A stretch of 64,000 bases of DNA from an uncultured Synechococcus sp. Lineage in GTDB: Bacteria; Cyanobacteriota; Cyanobacteriia; Phormidesmidales; Phormidesmidaceae. Below are positions 34,744 to 43,163 of the stretch, one piece after another; position 1 is the stretch's first letter, and every line of letters starts with the position of its first letter. The notes under the pieces are model-generated. The model did no database searches and was not told the DNA's origin. It saw only the letters and a list, made by a program, of their open reading frames with translations. The DNA is taken from NCBI GenBank assembly GCA_937911865.1, contig CALDSK010000308.1, positions 1-64,000 of the forward strand. The letters are read 5' to 3'. The position numbers were made by a program, and so were the translations under genes.

Positions 34744-36219
34744 ATGTTGAGTGACGATCAGCGCTATCAAGCTATTTTGAGCCGGGACTGGCGCTTTGAT
34801 GGTGTGTTTTTTGTTGGGGTTTCTAGTACGGGTATCTATTGCCGTAGCGTGTGTAGTGTGAAGGCACCGATGCGCAAGAACTGTACGTTTTATCGGAGTG
34901 CGGCAGCCGCAGAGCTAGCGGGCTATCGCCCCTGTTTGCGATGTCGGCCTGAGCTGGCACCGGGGCAGGCGAAAGTTGATGCGATTGGACGACTGGCAAT
35001 CGCCGCGGCTAACCGCATTGAGGCTGGCGCACTAACACAGCAGTCGGTGGGGGCGCTGGCTGTAGAATTGGGCGTTAGCGATCGCCACTTACGCCGCGTT
35101 TTGAAAAAAGAGTTTGGTGTTTCACCCATTCAGCTGGCGCAGACGCAGCGACTGTTACTAGCGAAGCGACTGCTGAGCGACACTCAGCTAACCGTGGCGG
35201 ATGTGGCTTTTGCCAGTGGTTTTTCAAGTGTGAGGCGGCTCAATGCGCTGTTTCAAACGCGCTACCAGCTTCAACCTTCGACGCTGCGCAAGAGTAGAAC
35301 AGCGAGAAAGGGTAAAGGTAAAGCCGCACAGGCAGCCGTACAGCCGCCAGATATGCTGCACTGTGAGCTGGCCTATCGGCCACCGCTAAACTGGGAGGCG
35401 CTGTTGAGTTTTTTGAAGCGTAGAGCGGTCGTGGGTGTAGAAGTGATTGAAGAGAATCGCTATCAGCGTACTGTCAGGCTAGGTAAGCACAGAGGATGGA
35501 TTAGCGTGTCTTGTTTGCCTGAAAGGAACAAACTAGATGTTGCGCTTTCGGCTGGGCTAGTTCCTGTGATTTTGCCTGTGCTTACCCGGGTAAAGGCACT
35601 GTTTGATTTGGCCGCCGATCCTTTACCGATTGCAGAAAATCTGGGGGATTTGGGCGGTAGGCTATCTGGCTCCTCTGTTGCTTTGCCCTGTTTAGGTGTG
35701 CGTGTTCCAGGTGCTTTTGATGGGTTTGAAGTGGCAATTCGGACGGTGCTAGGTCAGCAGGTCAGCGTTAAGGCAGCTTCTACGCTGATGACTAGGCTGG
35801 TAGAGACGGTGGGTGAGAAGATTGAGACGCCCGTGGTAGGGCTCGGCAGGTTAACGCCTACGCCAGAGCAAGTGGTTCAACAGTCGGTTGAGACGCTAAG
35901 TGCGCTAGGCATTTTACCGAGTCGAGTGAGAAGTGTTTTGGCGATCGCACAGGCAGTCATTTATAACAATTTGCAATTGCACAACTATGCCGATATTTAT
36001 AAGACGACAGCTGCGCTAAAGGCTTTGCCAGGTGTCGGAGACTGGACTGTTCAGTATATTTCTGCGCGAGTGCTGGCCTATCCAGATGCTTTCCCAGCGG
36101 GTGATTTAGCTCTGCGGCAGGCGCTAGGCGTCGAAAAAGCGTCTGCCGCTAGCAAGCTGGCAGAGTCCTGGCGACCCTGGCGAGCGTACGGGGCGATCGC
36201 ATTATGGCAATCTCTTTAA
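34744..36219 (+). CDS. Ada-like/AlkA fusion: methyl-sensing regulator and 3-methyladenine glycosylase
   Basis: A protein of about 490 residues from ATG 34744 that joins an Ada N-terminal domain to AlkA. The Ada zinc domain has VSSTGIYCRSVCSVKAPMRKNC and, after about 20 residues, YRPCLRCRPE, with the four zinc cysteines of which the first is the methyl acceptor for phosphotriesters. An AraC-type HTH follows (about 85-180, LSVSDRHLRRVLKKEF, ADVAFASGFSSVRRLN). The C-terminal part is AlkA: the HhH motif ALPGVGDWTVQYISARVL and the catalytic aspartate in FPAGDLALRQALG. It removes alkylated bases and can sense damage. The Ogt gene begins 10 bases downstream, so the two form a repair operon. Confidence 0.93.
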   Translation: MLSDDQRYQAILSRDWRFDGVFFVGVSSTGIYCRSVCSVKAPMRKNCTFYRSAAAAELAGYRPCLRCRPELAPGQAKVDAIGRLAIAAANRIEAGALTQQSVGALAVELGVSDRHLRRVLKKEFGVSPIQLAQTQRLLLAKRLLSDTQLTVADVAFASGFSSVRRLNALFQTRYQLQPSTLRKSRTARKGKGKAAQAAVQPPDMLHCELAYRPPLNWEALLSFLKRRAVVGVEVIEENRYQRTVRLGKHRGWISVSCLPERNKLDVALSAGLVPVILPVLTRVKALFDLAADPLPIAENLGDLGGRLSGSSVALPCLGVRVPGAFDGFEVAIRTVLGQQVSVKAASTLMTRLVETVGEKIETPVVGLGRLTPTPEQVVQQSVETLSALGILPSRVRSVLAIAQAVIYNNLQLHNYADIYKTTAALKALPGVGDWTVQYISARVLAYPDAFPAGDLALRQALGVEKASAASKLAESWRPWRAYGAIALWQSL

Positions 36220-36229
36220 GGCAGGTTAG

Positions 36230-36736
36230 ATGATCTACTACACATGGCTAGAAAGTCCGGTTGGTGAGCTGTTGCTGACAGCTAACAGTGAATCGATGTG
36301 TGAATCACTGACCGGATTGTATCTAAAAGGTCAAAAGCATTTTCCTGAACTATCTGAAGACTGGGTGGAGCGAACAGAGTTCACGATATTTGAACAAGTG
36401 AAAACGCAGCTGGGCGAGTATTTCGCTCATAAAAGAGAAACGTTTGATATTCCACTATCGCCTCGGGGAACTGATTTTCAAAAGCAGGTATGGCAGTTTT
36501 TGCACCAGATTCCTTTTGGACAGACAGCTTCTTACGGTGAGCTGGCCACGCGCTTAGGAAAACCTGGCGCAGCCAGAGCCGTGGGCGCAGCCAACGGGCG
36601 CAATCCAATTTCGATTATTGTGCCGTGTCATCGGGTGGTGGGTGCTAGCGGCAAGCTGACGGGTTATGCGGGTGGCATAGATAGAAAACAGTGGTTGCTA
36701 AGGCATGAACAGGCGCGGCAGATGGCTCTGTTCTAG
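36230..36736 (+). CDS. ogt: Methylated-DNA-protein-cysteine methyltransferase
   Basis: A suicide enzyme of 168 residues that takes the methyl group from O6-methylguanine onto its own cysteine. The active-site motif is IIVPCHRVVGASG, with the acceptor cysteine. GTDFQKQVWQFLHQIPFGQTASYGELA is the helix-turn-helix region with the arginine-finger type surroundings (KPGAARAVGAANGRNP). It follows the Ada-AlkA gene by ten bases, so the three Ada functions (phosphotriester sensor, glycosylase, O6-methyltransferase) are split across two neighbouring genes. Length is normal for stand-alone Ogt. Confidence 0.95.
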   Translation: MIYYTWLESPVGELLLTANSESMCESLTGLYLKGQKHFPELSEDWVERTEFTIFEQVKTQLGEYFAHKRETFDIPLSPRGTDFQKQVWQFLHQIPFGQTASYGELATRLGKPGAARAVGAANGRNPISIIVPCHRVVGASGKLTGYAGGIDRKQWLLRHEQARQMALF

Positions 36737-37255
36737 TTTGTGCGACTGTCTTTAACTTTTAGTAGCTAATTCTTGGTAGCTCAGATTATCTGGCTTTAGT
36801 CGGTACATCCTGCCGACAGTGAAATAGGATACGAGAACTTGGTACAGCATAAGATGTTGAAAGAGTGAGCAGAAAGGAAAAAATTGGTGCTAGTCAGTTG
36901 GAGTGCGATCGCTGTTGGGAAAAGCAAAAAAGTGTTGGATGCGATCACCTGTGGCTGTTAGCTCCAGTACGAAGACTGTCTTAAAACTTGCAGCGGCTGT
37001 TGTTTTAAAAGCACGCTAGAAAGTTGCAAAGATAGAGCCTGCTTTCGTTTACCTCTTTCAAAACTGATATTGGGATTTAATATGTCGAAACCGAAAATTT
37101 CTGGAGCATTGATTTTGAACCAAACTTTGACACATTAGATAGAAAGTAGAAGCTTTGTAAAACTCTCTACCGTATGGCGTAAGTTATGAGCGTTACAGTA
37201 GATAAAGCCAGTTACCACAAACGTTACGGGCGTATAGTTCTATCTCAGTCTAACG
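36737..37255. other. Intergenic region ogt-peptidase E
   Basis: About 520 bases with no coding sequence, tRNA or clear terminator. One HIP1-like GCGATCGC lies near 36905. The final 150 bases are AT-rich and could carry the peptidase E promoter. Confidence 0.4.
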
Positions 37256-37975
37256 ATGCCTCAGCCTAGAAATCAGATCATCGCCTTGGGTGGTGGTGGG
37301 TTCTCTATGGAACCTGATAACCTTCTGCTAGACCAGTACATCTTGCAGCAATCTCCTCATCAGAATTCTAGAGTTTGCTTCCTGCCTACCGCCAGCGGCG
37401 ACAGTGACAACTATATTCGCCGCTTCTACACAGCGTTTACAACGCTTGACTGCCGTCCTACGCACCTGAGCCTCTTTCGTCCCCCTGCTACTGGCGTCGC
37501 GTCGGTTCTCAGTCAGCAAGATGTTATCTATGTGGGAGGAGGTTCCACCACTAACTTGCTTACCCTATGGAGAGCATGGGGCGTAGATGTACTGCTCAAG
37601 CGTGCTTGGCAAGGTGGGACTATTCTGTGCGGACTCAGTGCAGGTTCACTGTGTTGGTTTGAAGAAGGTCCCTCTGATTCAGTTGTCCCTGGTGAGTACC
37701 GCAAAATTGACTGTCTAGGTTTTCTCAGCGGTAGCCACTGTCCTCACCACGATGGCGAGCGAAAGAGAGCGCCCGCATATAAGAAGCTTATTGCAAACGG
37801 AACACTCTCTGCTGGCATTGCTGCTGATGATGGCGTAGCTCTGCACTACGTAGGCGACTCGCTAGCGGCAGTTGTTAGCTCCCGGCCAGAGGCGAAAGCA
37901 TACCGAGTAGATGTGCAAGAAGAGAAAGTAATCACTCCACGCTATCTAGCGGAGGAACTTCCTGATCGGCAATAG
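37256..37975 (+). CDS. pepE: Peptidase E-like protein (S51, class I glutamine amidotransferase fold)
   Basis: A 239-residue cytoplasmic protein of the peptidase S51 family. The start MPQPRNQIIALGGGGFSMEPDN and the block VCFLPTASGDSDNYIRRFY are typical of the group that includes dipeptidase E and cyanophycinase. The nucleophile serine is in ILCGLSAGSLCWF, and the later region FLSGSHCPHHDGERKR resembles the S51 acid/histidine region. Family members cleave aspartyl dipeptides; the cyanophycinase relatives act on cyanophycin, but no cyanophycin synthetase is nearby and this sequence fits the generic PepE-like branch. It is a single gene. Confidence 0.85.
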   Translation: MPQPRNQIIALGGGGFSMEPDNLLLDQYILQQSPHQNSRVCFLPTASGDSDNYIRRFYTAFTTLDCRPTHLSLFRPPATGVASVLSQQDVIYVGGGSTTNLLTLWRAWGVDVLLKRAWQGGTILCGLSAGSLCWFEEGPSDSVVPGEYRKIDCLGFLSGSHCPHHDGERKRAPAYKKLIANGTLSAGIAADDGVALHYVGDSLAAVVSSRPEAKAYRVDVQEEKVITPRYLAEELPDRQ

Positions 37976-38472
37976 AGAAGCTTATGAGCAGGGTTTAGTG
38001 ACAGGCTTAGATCCAAATGACGACGGTATCAATGCATCAGAATCGTTGTGCAGGCTTTAGCAGGTCAGCTCTCTATAAGGTACTACAAATGAACGTGCAA
38101 CGAAGTCCGATAAGGGAAAAGGCAGAGCCTGAAACAAAGCAAATGCGTTAAGCGCTTGGGAAAAATAAATTTCCTCAAAAAGTACAGCACAAATAAGCTC
38201 ACCTAAACTCCTCATACAGCAAAGCTTTTAGGCTTTTTTACTTCGCTTCAGCTACGCTGTCACTACGCCCGGAAGATTCCTGAATGGTTTTTTCTTAATT
38301 TTCAAGTTAGCGTCGAAATAGACTTTCTATCTTCGCCTCAACACTACTTTAAGAAAAGGTGTTGACAGATAGACATACACGAAACGGCAAGTGAAGCTAT
38401 AATACAAAAAATAAACGGTTAGGCATTCTTGTTTGCCTAACTGAAATACTTCTCTTATTCAGGCATTTGAGA
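37976..38472. other. Intergenic region with -10-like element
   Basis: About 500 bases without a gene. TATAAT at 38398-38403 lies 70 bases before the small gene at 38473 and is the best candidate -10 box; TTGACA at 38362-38367 is too far away (30-base gap) to be its -35. From here the base composition turns more AT-rich and stays so until about 40.2 kb. Confidence 0.4.
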
Positions 38473-38703
38473 ATGAAAACATCACTTGGCGATCAGCAAG
38501 CTGTCAAAGATTTTATTGGTAAAGCTTTAGCATTCATAGTAGTTGCGACGCAATTCATAGCTTCGGGACTCGATATCTACAATTTCGTGAAGCAAAATAA
38601 TGTATTGAATTTACAAAACGTTTCTCCAGTAGAGCAAGTATGTATCAAAGAAGTACCAGATCAGAGTATCGAACAGAAAGTTCCTCATGAGACTTGCAGT
38701 TAG
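38473..38703 (+). CDS. Small membrane-anchored hypothetical protein
   Basis: A protein of 76 residues from ATG 38473 (an in-frame TTG lies two codons earlier). It has one hydrophobic helix (KALAFIVVATQFIASGLDIY, about residues 17-36) and a polar C-terminal tail with two cysteines (VEQVCIKEV, PHETCS). The gene is AT-rich, as are the next two, and probably the first of a unit with them, although a 90-base gap separates it from the next gene. No family was recognised. Confidence 0.5.
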   Translation: MKTSLGDQQAVKDFIGKALAFIVVATQFIASGLDIYNFVKQNNVLNLQNVSPVEQVCIKEVPDQSIEQKVPHETCS

Positions 38704-38792
38704 GCATACTTATTTGCCATACTGCTTATCAGTGCACAAGTGACCTTATTGCTCTGTTGTCCCTTTACCTGCTGAAAATAAGTAGTAATTTC

Positions 38793-39065
38793 ATGGCAAA
38801 TCCAAATCCAAAAACCGATCATCTTCGTAAGAATCGTGGAAAAAGACCGAAACTAAACAACTCTGTCGTTTCTATGCGGCTTTCTCAAAAAGATAGACAA
38901 GTTTTGGATGAAATTGCTATAGAATTTGGTTGCAAGTATGCAGGTAAGCCATGGATTGCTGGCTTGCTTCATGAGATTGCGGTAGGCAACCTTCTAGTCG
39001 TTGAGACCCCTCCTTCACTGAAGCTCGAAAGACAAAGTCGATATGACAACTTACTTTCTGTGTGA
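38793..39065 (+). CDS. Small basic protein, likely ribbon-helix-helix-type DNA-binding
   Basis: A 90-residue protein from ATG 38793; a longer in-frame extension back to 38694 adds a segment unlike the rest and is rejected. The N-terminus is strongly basic (KTDHLRKNRGKRPKLNNS), followed by SVVSMRLSQKDRQVLDEIAIEFGCKY, a strand-helix order like ribbon-helix-helix antitoxins and repressors, and a C-terminal helix (WIAGLLHEIAVGNLLVV). It overlaps the next gene by 23 bases, so the two proteins are probably made together. DNA binding is inference. Confidence 0.6.
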   Translation: MANPNPKTDHLRKNRGKRPKLNNSVVSMRLSQKDRQVLDEIAIEFGCKYAGKPWIAGLLHEIAVGNLLVVETPPSLKLERQSRYDNLLSV

Positions 39066-39894
39066 GTGCTGTAATCCTATCCCAAGAGAAGACAAGCTAT
39101 TTGGTACTCCGCACGAACACAAAGAAGGAGAGCTTGTTCACAAACTAGGTGGTAGCTGCGATAACGAAGAAAGATACTCCTTAAGTGAAGTTATACCTTT
39201 AAGTTGGGGGGATCTTTACGGTCAGAGCATACAGCTGAATGGCTTATCGTGCATGTCGCTTAGACCGCGAATCAATCAGAGTGTCTCACTTCGTTATTCC
39301 ATTCCAAATGAAGTGGGCTCTCTTGCTTGTTTGACAGAGGCTTTCGCAGAATTAGGCATTAATGTAGTGTACGCGCTGATGATTAGCTCAACTAATTACA
39401 GCGTCAGCAATAAAGCACCACATGTTGAACTAATACTAAAGCTGCCGCTAGGTTGTTCCATCAGCGATATAAGGGAAAGACTTTCTACGATTCCTATTGT
39501 GCAAGCTGAAGTCGATAATAAAGTAAATGATTATATAGACGCTGAAACAGAAAATGATATTGTTTTGGCTTTTTTCAACACCATATCGAAGGAAGCGGAG
39601 TTTTCTTCTCAGAAGAAAGAAACTAGCAGGATAATTATCTTAGGAAAGGATGAACCTGGTGTGTTGGCTACCGTAGCCAGAGTAGTTAGCAGCCATCAAC
39701 TTAATATTATTGAAGCTCTTGTTACAACCTATAAAGTTTACGCTAAAGCTGAACTGAAAATTGAAGGGACTGATCTAAATAATAAGATGCAAAGCCTTTC
39801 TTCTAGCTTGCTTGCAGATATATCAACAGAGAGACCCATTTTCAGCGTTTATTCAGTCGAAGAATATGGTATTGAAAATAAACTAATAGCGTGA
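39043..39894 (+). CDS. Double ACT-domain protein with Cys-rich N-terminus
   Basis: A 283-residue protein. The first 45 residues hold cysteine and histidine clusters (FLCECCNPIPREDKLFGTPH, then HKEGELVHKLGGSCD) that could bind a metal. Two ACT domains follow: residues about 83-150 (VSLRYSIPNEVGSLACLTEAFAELGINVVY) and about 193-280 (SRIIILGKDEPGVLATVARVVSSHQLNII). ACT domains bind amino acids to control enzymes or regulators. No catalytic or DNA-binding domain is attached, so it is a stand-alone ligand-sensor. It overlaps the basic protein gene, which suggests that an amino-acid signal is passed to that protein; this is inference. Confidence 0.75.
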   Translation: MTTYFLCECCNPIPREDKLFGTPHEHKEGELVHKLGGSCDNEERYSLSEVIPLSWGDLYGQSIQLNGLSCMSLRPRINQSVSLRYSIPNEVGSLACLTEAFAELGINVVYALMISSTNYSVSNKAPHVELILKLPLGCSISDIRERLSTIPIVQAEVDNKVNDYIDAETENDIVLAFFNTISKEAEFSSQKKETSRIIILGKDEPGVLATVARVVSSHQLNIIEALVTTYKVYAKAELKIEGTDLNNKMQSLSSSLLADISTERPIFSVYSVEEYGIENKLIA

Positions 39895-39971
39895 ACCCTT
39901 AGTGTTATAGAAAACTCTTGGAACCCTTGTGAATTGAGTATTCTTATTTTTAGCTGGTTCCGAGATTTTGA

Positions 39972-40306
39972 ATTGCATTCGGAGGAATGCAATGGGTTTA
40001 AGCTTTCATTTAAGCCTTTTGAGCTGTCTCAATTGAGTCTCAAAAAGTTTTCTACACCACCAAGGCGTGAACCTATGAGACGTGCTTGGCAATTGCTTCG
40101 CCGAAAGGGATTAGTCGGGGCATCTTGTTTGAATCTCATATTTATGAATTAAGGGATTGAAATCGAACTAACTGGCTACTTTGTAGTGTGCTGAAACCAT
40201 TGAGTTTTCGTTGAAGGTAGGCGGGGACCCGTGAAGGGCTTCGCGTAGCTAACCGCATCGGGCTTGGCGTAAGTTTCTGTTCAGATGATACTGAAACTCC
40301 GGCGGT
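39972..40306. other. Hairpin-dense non-coding stretch (candidate structured RNA)
   Basis: Four separate inverted repeats lie in 335 bases downstream of the ACT gene. (1) ATTGCATTC/GAATGCAAT (39972-39980, 39985-39993), 9 bp perfect with a GGAG loop. (2) TTTTGAG/CTCAAAA (40017-40023, 40039-40045) enclosing the palindrome CTCAATTGAG (40028-40037). (3) TATGAGA/TCTCATA (40074-40080, 40134-40140). (4) a stepped stem ACCGC, CGG, AGTTTC / GAAACT, CCG, GCGGT between 40252 and 40306. A short open frame (39934-40152) overlaps but does not look like protein. Possible readings are a structured RNA, an element end, or stacked repeats. Confidence 0.45.
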
Positions 40307-40605
40307 AATAGTTTGACTTAGCTAATGTAGCGACCTTTGTTCAACCCTATTGTGAAAGATGGTGCCCGTTAATGTTGAGTCTAAAATTTCCTACCGTCTA
40401 GCTAATATTAGTGATGATTTTCTCAATTCTTAATTCGTAGGCCTTTTGATTTGGGCTAAAACAGCGTCTTTTTTGATGTTCCATTATAGAATTCGCGAAA
40501 GCTCTACAGCTTTCTGGGCTGTGTCCCAACGTCTGGCAGCACGCCTGCCTCGATACTATCTACCAAGAACTATGTCGTTGAAACGAAGCGCAGCAAGGGC
40601 TACTA

Positions 40606-40627
40606 AGCCTTTTGTAGGCTGTTTTTT
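40606..40627 (+). terminator. Small hairpin followed by T run
   Basis: AGCCT (40606-40610) pairs with AGGCT (40616-40620), then GTTTTTT. It stands 110 bases before cruF and downstream of a short hairpin AAAGCT/AGCTTT (40498-40513). It could end a small transcript from the structured region. The stem is short. Confidence 0.4.
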
Positions 40628-40750
40628 CAGTTTTTTCTTAGCATAGTTTGAGCACATTTTCTTGTGCTTGCCCTGGTATAAAAGTGAGCAGCTAACTTCG
40701 GTAAACCTTGTTATATTACCGATACTCAAAATTAATTCTAGGGCGTAAGT

Positions 40751-41638
40751 ATGAAGGCACTGGCGATCGCACAGCGCACTTGTTTTTCGGTTCATGTGGC
40801 TTCACTGATTTTTGGATTGGCAGGACTTTTAATCGTCCTGCCGAACACGGCTTTCATAACGGCGCTGCCCGAGTTTGGGCAGCAAGCATTTCAATGGTCA
40901 ATGGCAGGTGGCGGCGCGGTTTATATGATTTCGGGGGCACTGGCTGTCTCTATTTATGCTTATCGCAATCTGAGCTTATGGCACTGGCTAACGTTTATGC
41001 TGCCGGCGCTGGTCGTTTCTGCTGGCGCTGAGCTGCTAGGCACTAGCACAGGCTTTCCTTTTGGAGAATATCATTACCTTTCTGGCCTAGGCTATAAGGT
41101 GGCGGGCCTAGTGCCGTTTACCATTCCGCTGTCCTGGTTTTATCTGGGCTTTAGCGCGTATCTGCTGGCCTATATGGGCGTGGTGGGTCTAGGTAAGCTG
41201 CGAGTGCTAAGTGCGATCGCCTTCGGTTCTCTGCTCCTCACCTCCTGGGACTTTGTACTGGATCCGGCTATGAGCCAAACCACAATGCCGTTTTGGGCTT
41301 GGGATCAGCCAGGTGCCTTTTTTGGACTGCCGTACCAAAACTTTGCGGGCTGGTTTGGTACAGGGGCTGTGTTTATGGCGATCGCGGCCGTACTCTGGAA
41401 AGCTAGGCCGTTAGAAACATCCAACATTCCTCTTGGTTTGCCGCTGTCTATATACCTAAGCAACTTTACGTTTGCCATGGTCATCAGCCTAGATAGCAAA
41501 ATCTATTTCCCTATTTTGCTCGGGTTGTTGTTAGGCGTACTGCCTGCGCTGCTGCTGTACCGTTCTGCTACAGAAACCTATGGCGAGAGCGTGGCCAACT
41601 TTGAGACGCTGGCTGTTTCTGGGTCAGGAGAAACCTAG
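40751..41638 (+). CDS. cruF: CruF, carotenoid 1',2'-hydratase family (DUF422 membrane protein)
   Basis: CruF hydrates the psi end of gamma-carotene or related carotenoids in the synthesis of myxol-type glycosides. The 295-residue protein has seven to eight membrane helices and the DUF422 signature AELLGTSTGFPFGEYHY and VPFTIPLSWFYLGFSAYLLAY, with DFVLDPAMS further on. The cruG gene begins at the base after its stop codon, as in other cyanobacteria. The product acts in membranes. The carotenoid ketolase or glycosyl donors are not in this window. Confidence 0.92.
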   Translation: MKALAIAQRTCFSVHVASLIFGLAGLLIVLPNTAFITALPEFGQQAFQWSMAGGGAVYMISGALAVSIYAYRNLSLWHWLTFMLPALVVSAGAELLGTSTGFPFGEYHYLSGLGYKVAGLVPFTIPLSWFYLGFSAYLLAYMGVVGLGKLRVLSAIAFGSLLLTSWDFVLDPAMSQTTMPFWAWDQPGAFFGLPYQNFAGWFGTGAVFMAIAAVLWKARPLETSNIPLGLPLSIYLSNFTFAMVISLDSKIYFPILLGLLLGVLPALLLYRSATETYGESVANFETLAVSGSGET

Positions 41639-42892
41639 GTGAGATTTTTGCCAATTGCAGAGCTAGCTTTGTTGGTTAGCTCTGTCGATATGTCGGTTCC
41701 GGTCGGTGCCACGGCGCTGGTTCTACTTTTAGTTCAGCTACCTGCCACGTTTTTGCTGCTCTCTAGGCTGCTGAAGGGGGCTAGGCGGCAGCAGCCCCTT
41801 CAGCCCAGGCAATCCACTCGCTCACAGGCGGCAGCGGTCAGCGTAGTCGTGCCGACTCTAAATGAAGCGCATAGAGTAGAACCCTGCCTGATAGGGTTGT
41901 CGGCTCAGTCCGATGTGGTTCGAGAGATTTTGGTGGTGGACAGCCGTTCTACGGATGGCACACAAGCAAAGGTAGCCGCGCTCGGGAAAAAAGACAGTCG
42001 TATTCGGCTAGTCACAGACGATGCGCTGCCCGATGGCTGGGTTGGCAGGCCTTGGGCATTGCACAGTGGTTTTTTAAGTACTGATGCTAATAGCGACTGG
42101 GTGCTAGGCGTAGACGCCGATACCAGGCCTCAGCCCGGACTGGTGGCCAGTCTGTTACATGAAGCGGAAACGCAGGGCTACGAGATGGTTTCGCTATCGC
42201 CGCGTTTTATTCTTGAGTCGGCTGGTGAATGGTGGTTGCAGCCTGCCATGTTGATGACGTTGATCTATCGCTTTGATTCAGCGGGCGTCAGAGCTCCCGA
42301 TACAGAACGAGCGATGGCGAACGGTCAGTGTTTTCTCTCTCGAAGAAAAGTGCTAAAAGAACTCAATGGCTACACCTGCGCGGCGAGTTCTTTTTGTGAT
42401 GATGTGACATTAGTGCGTGAGGCGGCGCGGCGCGGTTACAAGGTGGGCTTCTTGGATGGGGCTGATGTGATTAGCGTGCGGATGTATGAGGGGATAGCGG
42501 AGACTTGGAGCGGGTGGGGGCGATCGCTTGATCTGAAGGATTCTATTTCGCACGGACAGCTATGGAGCGACTTGTGGCTGTTGGTGAGTACTCAGGCATT
42601 GCCTATACCGCTGTTGTTGCTGGCTTGGATCGGCGTAAAATTTCTAGGTTGGGAGAGTGTCGGGTCGGTTGTTGTTGTGGCTGCAGTCATGCTCAATGTT
42701 CTATTACTGATCATCCGAATGGGTATGCAAGTCGCTGTTGCCAATTCCTATGACTGGACTCAACCAAATCCGTTCAAAACGATGTTCTTTTGGTTTTCAC
42801 CATTAGCTGATCCTATAGCCGTGCTAAGAATCATTCTTTCAGCCTTCCAGCGCTCTATTAAATGGCGCGGTAAAACCTACCGTAAAGTCTGA
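41639..42892 (+). CDS. cruG: CruG, carotenoid 2'-O-glycosyltransferase
   Basis: A family 2 glycosyltransferase of 417 residues that follows CruF and attaches a sugar to the 2' hydroxyl of myxol-like carotenoids. GTG 41639 is directly after the cruF stop. A helix at 10-35 is followed by the GT-A domain: SVVVPTLNEAHRVEPCLIGL, the sugar-nucleotide motif VLGVDADTRPQP, and FCDDVTLVREAARRGYKVGFL. Two or three C-terminal helices complete the protein. Myxoxanthophyll glycosylation strengthens thylakoid and cell-wall integrity; this role is taken from work on cruG in other strains. Confidence 0.9.
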   Translation: MRFLPIAELALLVSSVDMSVPVGATALVLLLVQLPATFLLLSRLLKGARRQQPLQPRQSTRSQAAAVSVVVPTLNEAHRVEPCLIGLSAQSDVVREILVVDSRSTDGTQAKVAALGKKDSRIRLVTDDALPDGWVGRPWALHSGFLSTDANSDWVLGVDADTRPQPGLVASLLHEAETQGYEMVSLSPRFILESAGEWWLQPAMLMTLIYRFDSAGVRAPDTERAMANGQCFLSRRKVLKELNGYTCAASSFCDDVTLVREAARRGYKVGFLDGADVISVRMYEGIAETWSGWGRSLDLKDSISHGQLWSDLWLLVSTQALPIPLLLLAWIGVKFLGWESVGSVVVVAAVMLNVLLLIIRMGMQVAVANSYDWTQPNPFKTMFFWFSPLADPIAVLRIILSAFQRSIKWRGKTYRKV

Positions 42893-43163
42893 GAGCAAAC
42901 TAGCGAAGTAGCCTTGTTATTTGAAAATGATTTCGCTGTGGCAGGACTAGGCCTTTGTCTAGACGTAGAGAAATTTTGGTCTCTGAGGATTAACGTATTA
43001 CCCTGCCTGTTATGCCTTTGCAGCCAAAGCATCGACAGCAGCAGGTTAGTTCAAGTTTGTCCTATGGAGAATTTGGCACGGATTCTGGAGGATCAGATAA
43101 GTGCGACGCGGCTGACGATGATACGTTCAAGAAAGTCAAACCGGGTATTTATTAGAAATCGAT

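Noticed and set aside
34923..35129. Minus-strand open frame inside the Ada-AlkA gene
   Set aside because: Shadow of a well-supported gene.
38362..38403. TTGACA and TATAAT as a sigma-70 promoter pair
   Set aside because: The 30-base gap is far beyond the usual 16-18; only the -10-like element was kept.
39934..40152. Open frame of 72 codons downstream of the ACT gene
   Set aside because: It overlaps three inverted repeats, has no recognisable domain or good start, and its base pattern follows the hairpins. Treated as non-coding.
40200..40330. Possible TnpB C-terminus or transposon-associated guide RNA
   Set aside because: A short open frame (AGTREGLRVANRIGLG) and structured sequence look suggestive, but there is no TnpB zinc finger or RuvC region nearby and I cannot match a known element end.
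40446..40646. Open frame of 66 codons before cruF
   Set aside because: No family, poor start, and it spans the terminator-like hairpin at 40606.
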